This document shows positions 8,702 to 15,986 of a stretch of 48,719 nt of DNA, one piece after another. Origin of the DNA: Puniceicoccales bacterium (lineage in GTDB: Bacteria; Verrucomicrobiota; Verrucomicrobiia; Opitutales; UBA9783); NCBI GenBank assembly GCA_031260015.1, contig JAIRKR010000010.1, forward strand, positions 1 through 48,719, given 5' to 3'. Positions within the stretch are counted from its first letter, which is position 1. Each line of letters begins with the position of its first letter. A program made the translations under genes and the position numbers. Under the pieces are notes generated by a model that ran no database searches, was not told where the DNA came from, and saw only the letters and a list, made by a program, of their open reading frames with translations.

Positions 8702-9469
8702 ATGAAGTATTTTTTATATATGCTAGCTGTCACAATAGTGATGGTTGTGTTAGCCGCTATCTATATGCATTCACAAAAATTTGGTCGTATTTCAAGTGGT
8801 ATTCGTTTGGAAAAAATTCAAAAGTCCACAAACTATAAAAACAGAAAATTTCAAAATATCTACAAACTTCGCGCGGATACTCCGACGTGCAAACTAAACG
8901 CGTATAAAAAATTGTTCGGTATTATTGGCAAATTCATTGCCCGTAAAAATGATATTAGTATACCTAGCATCAAGACAGATTTAATGAATCTAAACAAAAA
9001 TGAAGACATTCTGGTGTGGTTTGGACATTCTTCATATTTTATACAAATCGAAGGGAAACGCATAGCCGTCGATCCTGTATTAAGCGATGTTTCATCGCCG
9101 ATTCTCTTCTTCCCGGTTGCATTTCGGGGAACCCATGTGTACACCGCAACCGAAATACCAGAACTTGATTATCTGATCATCACCCACGATCACTGGGATC
9201 ATCTGGATTATGAAACGGTAACGAAATTAAAGGCGAAGCAAATAATTTGTCCACTTGGCGTTGGAGCTCATTTCGAGCATTGGGGATTCGCCCAGTCTAA
9301 ACTATTGGAGATGGACTGGTATGATGAGGTCAAACTAGAGGACGGATTCCGCATTATATGTTGTCCAACCCAGCATTTTTCAGGACGAGGTTTTACACGT
9401 AACAAATCTCTGTGGGGCGCATTTTTGCTTATATTTTCCAGCGTAAAACACTTATCTATTTTCTACTGA
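8702..9469 (+). pseudogene. Truncated metallo-beta-lactamase-fold hydrolase (UlaG/NAPE-PLD-like)
   Basis: The product has an N-terminal membrane anchor (MKYFLYMLAVTIVMVVLAA), then the typical sequence of membrane-anchored MBL-fold hydrolases related to UlaG and NAPE-phospholipase D: LVWFGHSSYF, DPVLSD, the zinc motif THDHWDHLD, CPLGVGAHFEHWG and HFSGRG. Relatives usually run to about 350 residues. Here the family sequence stops after SLWGAF. Reading the next frame just after gives QRKTLIYF, which fits the expected following strand, so a frameshift lies near 9430. The match then ends near 9462, inside the end of the convergent ankyrin gene. The C-terminal third, with later metal ligands, is missing. 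An upstream ATG at 8639 keeps the frame, but 8702 starts exactly at the anchor. Most likely a pseudogene. Confidence 0.75.
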
Positions 9470-10354
9470 AACAAATTCATCTTTCATTGCCTGTATATCA
9501 TCATACAATTCCGTCTGTGCAATGTTTAATTCATCTTTTTTAACCTTACCCATAAACTTTTCCCAGTTTTGTTGTAAGTAAGTCTTGAGCCACCATAAGG
9601 CCGCCATACAATTCTCATTGCTTCTAAACTTAAAAAACTCTTGTGACATTACGGCAAATACACGACGTTTTTGGGGTGCCGTTGCCAAGAGACTTCTTTT
9701 TACTTGTTGGACATTTTCACTCCCGTCCATTGCCAACAAATATATACATTTCAAAAAAGAAAATCGAAGAGGGCTTTCGGTACGCAATAGTTCATTAATA
9801 ATTTCTATAGGCAAGCCCAATTCACCTGCACGAATACAATTTATAATCAATTCGATACAATTTTCTGGGCTTTCGTAGGTTTTAGGTTTATATTTTATGG
9901 CCTTTTGCAAAATACAAACAGTGTTTTGATGTTTATGCCTTTTGGCAATAGACAATGGCGTTTCCCTAATAACGGATTGGCTTTCTGGATCGGCGCCCAT
10001 AGCCAAAAGGAGCAAAACAAGCTCTCTTGCATTTTTTGCCGCAGCCTCATGAATCGCCTGTCGGCCCCATCGTTCTGTGCATGTAAATCGTACGTAAGGA
10101 TTAAGCTGAGCTAAATATTCGCCAATGAATACTTGTTCTGTCGCACAAGCAAGATAAAATGGCGTCGTCTGCGCGTTACTGCCTTCGAATGATACGCCAA
10201 GCAGGGTATTAACATTTTCTGCGTTAATCAACTTCGGAATCTTATGCTCATACCCCATAATAATAGCACCCGCAATTTCTTCTGGTGTTGCAGTCAATAT
10301 CCCACTAGTAACAAGCAATCCCAAACCTATAATTCCATATTTTAAAATCCTCAT
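9452..10354 (-). CDS. Secreted ankyrin-repeat protein
   Basis: A 300-residue protein with a signal peptide (MRILKYGIIGLGLLVTSG, cleavage near ATA). It holds about three ankyrin repeats: a degenerate one at TTPFYLACATEQVFIGEYL (about 62-80), a clear one at WGRQAIHEAAAKNARELVLL (about 96-115, followed by LAMGADP), and ETPLSIAKRHKHQN (about 130). The C-terminal half is helical without a recognised domain. The start has the best ribosome-binding site in the region, AAAGGAGGG just before ATAATG. Exported ankyrin proteins in host-associated bacteria often contact host proteins; that role is only inferred here. The last codons overlap the decayed MBL gene, so the 3' end may have been made by the deletion that truncated it. 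Confidence 0.8.
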   Translation of the reverse strand: MRILKYGIIGLGLLVTSGILTATPEEIAGAIIMGYEHKIPKLINAENVNTLLGVSFEGSNAQTTPFYLACATEQVFIGEYLAQLNPYVRFTCTERWGRQAIHEAAAKNARELVLLLLAMGADPESQSVIRETPLSIAKRHKHQNTVCILQKAIKYKPKTYESPENCIELIINCIRAGELGLPIEIINELLRTESPLRFSFLKCIYLLAMDGSENVQQVKRSLLATAPQKRRVFAVMSQEFFKFRSNENCMAALWWLKTYLQQNWEKFMGKVKKDELNIAQTELYDDIQAMKDEFVSVENR

Positions 10355-10433
10355 TATCCCTCCTTTTCTTATTTTTTTGAAGAGGAAAATATCTAAAGTC
10401 TTACAAAAGTCAAGATAAAAAAGAGCATATCGA

Positions 10434-12836
10434 TCAATTTAACTTACCTATGGTTACTTGTGCAGGGTTGTCCAGCTTAATATTAGATCGTGAAAGATTT
10501 GTTTTAATTGACTCCAGTTGTGAGCATAGGTCAATCGTAATTGCCTTACCATTGTCGATTTCAACTGTTCTTAATTTTGGACAGCAGCTAATGTTATAAT
10601 AAACATAAAGCCAAAATGTACACCAATTCCACCAACCCACGCTAAAAGAGAGCTTCAGTGTTTCAAGATTGGGTAACCCTTTAAGATCAATTGTAAGCGG
10701 ATCACTACAAATAATTTTAACATCCATGGTTTTTGTTTCCGGTGCTATTATATTGATTGTTTCTATATTACTTAGGCCACTAAAATTTAACGTTTGCTTT
10801 ACGTTTTGTTCATTCGTGCAGAAATTTACAGTGGTTACAACATTTTGAATGCGTGTAGCTATTTTCATTTGTTTAACTTCATACAATGGCCAAGTGTTGT
10901 TGTAAATAGTATCTAAAAAGCCTTCTGCTTTAATATCATTATCATTTAGCATTAGTGTATTATACCCTCCCGCCAATGCGAAATTATCAATATCCTTTGC
11001 CAAACTTTGTTTAAAACTGTCTGGATATGAAAAGATATTTGGCTCGAACTTAAGCCTATATACAAAACGCAAAAGTGCTTCAAATGAGTTAAATCTACCT
11101 TGATATAGCCAATATAGTCCTAAATTCCCATCAGAAAATAATCTTAGAGAGTTTTCAATTGCAAAAAGGTTAATATACTCCAAGTCTTTGAATAATCCAA
11201 TTGTGTTTTGACCACCAAGGTTTCCTAATACAATATTCCCGTGGCCTTTTAAAATATGAATATCAAATTGGTACTTTTTTTGTTGATCCTGTTGCGTTTT
11301 TTTTACACCTCGGATGTTTACATCCGCATAAATATCATATTTGTCCGCCTCGACATTTGTCATGTTGATTTCAAGTTCTGTAATGCCAAAACGATATGAT
11401 TGTGGTTCATCGTCTCCTGCGTGTTCACTTTCTTGAAATAATTTTAAAAGCTTCTCTTTTAAAACAGTAATGGCAGCATTTTGATCATTTCGGTCGCATA
11501 TGGATTCATATAACTTTTGTTCACTCGTACAATCTCTTGTAATTTGCTCTTTTCCAAATAAAAAAGCCAAAATATTATAAACATTGATTATGCCCGCTTT
11601 AATTTCATTTGAAGCAATTTCAACATCATCTAACCTATTATAGGGTGTTAAAACAGCACCACGAGAAGGATCGAGGCGTGAACCATCGGTTTTCATCCTA
11701 TAAATAACATTTGGAATACCTACCATAATTTCATTCCATGCCGTCCTAAGCGTTTGAGAGCCATTATTTGCCGAATCTCTATTCGGTTGATGTGTTTGAT
11801 AGAAGGTATGGAAAAGGCCTGCTTTAGGACCCATTATATGGTTCGGAGTAAATCTCCCTGTTATCGGATCATAAAATAAAATGTTAAATACATGACGAAA
11901 TAAAACTTCTACACAATCCGGAAATGTATGTTTTAATGAGTTACCGTTACCATCAACAACATTTACGAATCCCTGCGATATCGGTTCTGAAATATAAGGA
12001 AATGGATTATTCTCCCACATATTCTTTAGGTGTTCCCTAGCTTTTCTGCTCCATTTCTCCGAAGGACTTCTTGGAGGAGCCTCATTTTTATGAAGATCTG
12101 CAAAGCAACAAAACTCTGCCATAAGCTGTCCAAGCACCTCCGTTCCATAAATAGAAGTGTACTTATTAATCTTATCATGGTTTTGTACGCTTATCTTTTC
12201 ATAGAGAAAAGCTAATAACACCTGCGCAAGAACTTCTTGTTTTTGTTTTTCTATGGGTTCACTACCGTTCCGATTAGCCCCGTCAACAATCGCTTTAATA
12301 TTTTGCAAGAATGGATCTATAACATCAGCTCTATTCTTCTTTACGCCTTTTGCTATTGTTCTCAAATTTTCTCGGATGTTCAAAAAGAAATGCTTGATTA
12401 TTTTTGCCACATCGACACATGATAATTTATTACATAACTCTTGGTCTCGATCTATAGCTGCCGCCAGTACACCACCCGTTGAAGGAAACAGTTGTCAAAT
12501 GATCGCGAACAGAGGATCCTTTGGTGTGTCCATTGCATATACACGCTTTCCTGTTGTTGCATCAAGCTTAATCTCATAATTTCCATAAAATCGCAAATTA
12601 TGAATAAATCCCGACTCAATGGCTACAGCTCCCCATGTTAGGTCAGCATATTTGGCAACAAGGATCTCGTAATTCAAACGTGATGCTAAATAGTCCACCA
12701 ATGCTAATGGAGCACGGGCATTTAACAAAGCGTAGAGTGAAAGAAATAAAACAATGACAGAAATTTTCTTTAGCATAGCAATTAAGGAAAAATTATAGTT
12801 TAAAAGTTTTCGAAATGCCATACAATTATAAGCCAT
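10434..12836 (-). pseudogene. Large secreted protein with LRR-like C-terminus, split by in-frame TGA
   Basis: Two open segments lie in one frame: 12836-12498 (113 codons) and 12494-10434 (686 codons), separated only by a TGA at 12495-12497 in the context ...LFAII, stop, QLFPSTGG. The N-terminal part carries a signal peptide, best started at the internal ATG at 12776 (MLKKISVIVLFLSLYALLNA). The body is unrecognised; it contains FPDCVEVLFRHVFNILFYDP (about 235-255 of the joined protein). The C-terminal about 130 residues have irregular leucine-rich units (LSNIETINI, LPNLETLKLSF, CPKLRTVEID, CSQLESI). It lies 79 bases upstream of the ankyrin gene on the same strand and is visibly AT-richer than nearby housekeeping genes. 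The long second half could start at the GTG at 12410 but would lack the export signal. Recent pseudogene or read-through gene. Confidence 0.65.
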
Positions 12837-12887
12837 TTATAATTTTACCAGTTTAAGACCTGACACGATTCCGATGACCAATGGTAA

Positions 12888-12978
12888 TCGTTTAGCTAAA
12901 ACATTATGAACACATTTAATTTTTACAATCCTGTGCAGATTCATTTTTGAAAAAATTCAATTTCAAAGTCGGCTTATG
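12888..12978 (+). pseudogene. Decayed duplicate of the 5' end of the iron alcohol dehydrogenase gene
   Basis: About 90 bases closely match 13735-13823, that is, the end of the leader and first codons of the dehydrogenase gene at 13752. The shared run includes TTTAGCTAA, ATTATGAACACATTTAA, CAATCCTGT, GATTCATTTT and AAAATTCAATTT. From the ATG at 12906 it reads MNTFNFYNPVQIHF and then TGA where the intact gene has GGA. Similarity ends near 12978. It is a remnant of a duplication, with the flavodoxin gene now between the copies. The rest of 12837-13146 shows nothing else I can identify. Confidence 0.75.
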
Positions 12979-13146
12979 TGAATCGGTAAATTATATTCGA
13001 ATAAAAAGCAAAACTTTAAAGTAAACAAGATTTTATTTTTTATGAGATGCAATAGGGCAGATATTTTTAGAAATACATTTTAGACGTAATGGGTATGCTG
13101 GTTTCGCTGAGAAATGGATCTATAGATATGAAGGAGATGGTTAAAA

Positions 13147-13629
13147 ATGAATATGAAATCAAAAATGATGGTTGTTTATTATTCTTATTTGGGAATTACA
13201 AAGGCAGTTGCTGAATTTATTCAGGAAAAAGTTGACGGTGATATCTTTGAAATTGAACCCGTAGATCAATATCCTTCCAGTTATAGTGCTGTCTTGGAAC
13301 TAGCTAACAAAGAATTGGCTTCCGGACACAAACCGACATTGAGAAAGCGATTGGAAAATATAGATAATTATGGTGTGATTTTTTTGGGATCGCCCGTTTG
13401 GTGTGGAACAATAGCTCCGGCAGTCACCTCATTTTTATCCACACATGATTTGTCCGGAAAAACAATTATACCGTTTTGTACCCATGGTGGCGGAGGAGAG
13501 AGCAATACTTTTAGGGACATACGGATTCTTACACCTGGATCAACGGTTTTTTCCGGAGGATCCTTCATGGGGAATCCCAAAAGAGAAATATCCACATGGC
13601 TTGAAATCCAATTGAAACAAAAGTCTTGA
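13147..13629 (+). CDS. Flavodoxin-family protein
   Basis: A 160-residue flavodoxin fold: VVYYSYLGITKAVAEFI (about 9-25) is the FMN phosphate-binding loop, though it lacks the classical TGNT motif, as in the flavodoxin_4-type proteins common in gut anaerobes. GVIFLGSPVWCGTIAPAV (about 75-92) and PFCTHGGGGES (about 116-126) supply the isoalloxazine-contacting loops. It probably carries electrons through bound FMN in the cytoplasm. AAGGAGA lies about eight bases before the ATG. It precedes a YqhD-type alcohol dehydrogenase, a pairing that suggests shared redox detoxification of aldehydes or quinones, but this is inference. The stop is TGA. Confidence 0.9.
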   Translation: MNMKSKMMVVYYSYLGITKAVAEFIQEKVDGDIFEIEPVDQYPSSYSAVLELANKELASGHKPTLRKRLENIDNYGVIFLGSPVWCGTIAPAVTSFLSTHDLSGKTIIPFCTHGGGGESNTFRDIRILTPGSTVFSGGSFMGNPKREISTWLEIQLKQKS

Positions 13630-13751
13630 AGATCTTATATTCATTTTAGTTATCAAAAAACAGAAAGGATGCTTTGATAAACGAAGTTGTCGATTTATGC
13701 GATGGCCGTAAGATAATGAAAAATAGTGGCGAGAAATTTAGCTAACAAATT

Positions 13752-14915
13752 ATGAACACATTTAACTTTTGCAATCCTGTACGGATTCATTTTGGAGAAA
13801 ATTCAATTTCCAAGTTGACCGACGAACTTGAAAAATTTGGTCCCAATGTCCTATTAACCTACGGTGGAGGTAGCATTAAACGCAATGGTATTTATCGGGC
13901 GGTTTTGGACAGTTTAAAGGCAGCGCGCAAAAATGTATTTGAATTGAGTGGCATTATGGCAAATCCGCGGACAGAAAAAGTTTACGAAGGTATTCGGATG
14001 TGCCGTGAGCGTGCGATAGATTTTATCTTAGCCGTTGGAGGAGGCAGCGTGATCGATTGTTCGAAGTTTATTGCCGCAGGTGCAAAATTGGACGGTGATT
14101 TTTTTGAAACTTTACTCATTAAGCGGGCACCCATTTTTGAAGCTTTACCGTTGGGTGTTGTATTGACGATCGCTGCAACGGGGAGCGAGATGAATGCAAA
14201 CTGTGTTATTACCCATTGGCAAAAACATCTAAAACTTGCCTATGAACATAACCTGTTGTATCCCAAGTTTTCGATTTTAGATCCCATTTATACGTATTCT
14301 GTATCCCAATCTCAAATGGTCTTTGGGTGCGTAGACATTCTTTCACATATTTTCGAGGTTTACTTTTCCGCTCCAGATACGTCGAATGTAAGCGATGACA
14401 TTGCGGAAGCGTTGATAAAAAGCGTTATGGAAAACTTAGCCGTGGCTTTAAATAATCCTAAAGATTACACGGCACGTTCCAATATCATGTGGGCCAGTTC
14501 AATGGCACTCAATGGACTTCTCGGTTTGGGAAAAGAACAAGATTGGATGGGGCATCAAATTGAACACGTCCTTTCGGCGTTCTACGACGTGCCCCATGGG
14601 GCCGGATTAGCGGTTGTACATCCCGTTTACTTAAAATATATCTGTCAAAAAGTACCTAAAAAATTTGTCCGCTACGCGCAGCGTGTTTGGCATTTGGACT
14701 GCTTGGGCAAAACGGAAGAAGCCATTGCTTTAGAGAGCATTGAAAAAACACGTGCTTATTTTAAGTCCATCGGTGCTCCGATAACCTTGCAAGAAATTGA
14801 AATTCCCCCAGAAGCGATCGATAAAATGGCCGAAACCGTCCATCCATTTCCCACAAGTTATGCCCATTTAACACAGGAAGACATGAAGCGTATTTTGCGG
14901 CAATGTTTGAAGTAA
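13752..14915 (+). CDS. Iron-containing alcohol dehydrogenase (YqhD/butanol dehydrogenase type)
   Basis: A group III metal-dependent alcohol dehydrogenase that reduces aldehydes with NAD(P)H; 387 residues, full family length. FGENSISKL opens the Rossmann half, GGGS motifs at about 37-40 and 97-100 (AVGGGSVIDCSKFIAAG) bind the nucleotide, and TGSEMNANCVIT follows. The metal ligands are the Asp and His of CVDILSHIFE (about 196-205) and the two His of WMGHQIEHVLSAFYDVPHGAG (about 260-280). Similarity is highest to the YqhD/BDH branch. It stands 122 bases after the flavodoxin gene. A broken copy of its 5' end lies at 12888-12978. Its last 48 bases overlap the convergent lipoprotein gene. Confidence 0.95.
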   Translation: MNTFNFCNPVRIHFGENSISKLTDELEKFGPNVLLTYGGGSIKRNGIYRAVLDSLKAARKNVFELSGIMANPRTEKVYEGIRMCRERAIDFILAVGGGSVIDCSKFIAAGAKLDGDFFETLLIKRAPIFEALPLGVVLTIAATGSEMNANCVITHWQKHLKLAYEHNLLYPKFSILDPIYTYSVSQSQMVFGCVDILSHIFEVYFSAPDTSNVSDDIAEALIKSVMENLAVALNNPKDYTARSNIMWASSMALNGLLGLGKEQDWMGHQIEHVLSAFYDVPHGAGLAVVHPVYLKYICQKVPKKFVRYAQRVWHLDCLGKTEEAIALESIEKTRAYFKSIGAPITLQEIEIPPEAIDKMAETVHPFPTSYAHLTQEDMKRILRQCLK

Positions 14916-15287
14916 AAGATTTTTATAGGGCCTGATTTTTCTCTGATTTCTTTTGACAATACTCTCTTTTCTTGGCGTGCCTAGAACTTTTTTCAAGGTC
15001 GACAAGTTATCTGGGTCCAAACCTTCATAATGGTCGGCATTCCCCATCAAAAAATCTCTTCTTTTTGTAGGAAATTTGTCAAAGGCCAGTCGAATAAACT
15101 CTATCTTATAATTTTTAGCGGCTTTTACGTCCTCTCGTAGGATACGCGCATTAAACATATTTGTTCCCATCTTGGGGGGTTCCCAAAATGTCTTCCGCGG
15201 CATATTTTTCCCCAATGTGTCACGTGAGTTATAATTTGAACAAGCGCATAAAGATAGTATAACGCCTAGACATGTAAACTTTTTTAT
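14868..15287 (-). CDS. Small putative lipoprotein with a non-standard or lost start codon
   Basis: The frame is open from just after a TAG (15291-15293) to the TGA at 14868, 139 codons. Its first residues read IKKFTCLGVILSLCACSNYN, a convincing lipoprotein signal peptide with lipobox LCAC. Yet the only codon available to start it is ATA at 15285-15287; no ATG, GTG or TTG precedes the hydrophobic stretch. Standard starts lie only downstream (TTG at 15215, then ATG), which would lose the signal. The mature part is basic and polar, with no domain I recognise. It follows tRNA-Pro(GGG) by 25 bases on the same strand. Either ATA is used as a rare start or a start mutation has silenced the gene. Confidence 0.5.
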   Translation of the reverse strand: MKKFTCLGVILSLCACSNYNSRDTLGKNMPRKTFWEPPKMGTNMFNARILREDVKAAKNYKIEFIRLAFDKFPTKRRDFLMGNADHYEGLDPDNLSTLKKVLGTPRKESIVKRNQRKIRPYKNLLLQTLPQNTLHVFLC

Positions 15288-15312
15288 GGACTATGCCAAC
15301 TTTACATTCTCA

Positions 15313-15389
15313 TGGTCGGGTCAGGGAGATTCGAACTCCCGACCCCTTGCACCCCATGCAAGTGCGCTACCAGACTGCGCCATGACCCG
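15313..15389 (-). tRNA. tRNA-Pro (anticodon GGG)
   Basis: A 77-nt cloverleaf on the minus strand: acceptor CGGGTCA/TGACCCG, D arm GCGCAGTCTGGTAGCGC, anticodon arm CTTGCATGGGGTGCAAG with anticodon GGG, T arm CGGGAGTTCGAATCTCCC(T) and an encoded CCA. Closely resembles other bacterial proline tRNAs. Confidence 0.96.
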
Positions 15390-15535
15390 TTTAAAAATCC
15401 TTTCACGAGTAAAATTTTTCTTGTAAGCGAAGTCAAGCAATTACATCTTGTAAATGAACGTTTATGGGCTGCAAATGTTTAATGGGGATGCATTTTAACC
15501 TTGCATAACGAGCAAAAGTAGTGTATAAATGTTCT

Positions 15536-15976
15536 ATGGACACGTTTGAAAATTTTACTTTTGTACTTCAAAAATTTGGAGAGTCGATTCATTTACAGCC
15601 ATTGGCGTTAGATGATAACAACGCATGTGAATTGTGTTTAGACGATAAACAGAACGTACAAATCTGTTTTAATAGAGAACGATCAGAGGTCGAATTTTTG
15701 ACAGAATTGGGAGACGTCAATGAAAATTATCTTGAAAGATCTTGCAACTGTTTTTTAAAGGCGAACTGCGATTGGGAGCTAACGCATGGTATGACGTTAT
15801 CCAAACGGCCCGATGCTTTAAAGATACTGTTGGGGTACCATGTGCCCGCCTTGAACATGGATGTACCGTTATTTGAGAGTATTTTTAAAGCATTTATTGC
15901 AGAATTTGAGACTTGGCAGCAACATTTGATACACATGTACCGTGGCGAATTACCTGAGGTCTTATCGGAGTTGTGA
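15536..15976 (+). CDS. CesT/Tir-type type III secretion chaperone
   Basis: A 146-residue acidic protein fitting the class I type III secretion chaperone fold (CesT/SycE): a first helix ending LQKFGESIHLQPLALDD, beta strands around ACELCLDDKQNVQICF and VEFLTELGDV, a middle helix with FLKANCDWELTHGMTLSK, then the strand ALKILLGYHVPALNMD and a last long helix FESIFKAFIAEFETWQQHLI. Such chaperones form homodimers in the cytoplasm and hold an effector's N-terminus for the secretion sorting platform. No other type III genes lie in the window. It is immediately followed by a GH13 debranching enzyme; the stop TGA is only 10 bases before that gene's likely GTG start, so the two are probably translated together. 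The start at 15536 is preferred to the GTG at 15521, but neither has a clear ribosome-binding site. The family call rests on pattern, not on a search. Confidence 0.75.
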   Translation: MDTFENFTFVLQKFGESIHLQPLALDDNNACELCLDDKQNVQICFNRERSEVEFLTELGDVNENYLERSCNCFLKANCDWELTHGMTLSKRPDALKILLGYHVPALNMDVPLFESIFKAFIAEFETWQQHLIHMYRGELPEVLSEL

Positions 15977-15986
15977 AGGAATTGCG

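Noticed and set aside
8412..15389. A genomic island integrated at tRNA-Ser(CGA)
   Set aside because: I found no integrase and no repeat of the tRNA 3' end on the far side. The tRNA may border the accessory region by chance.
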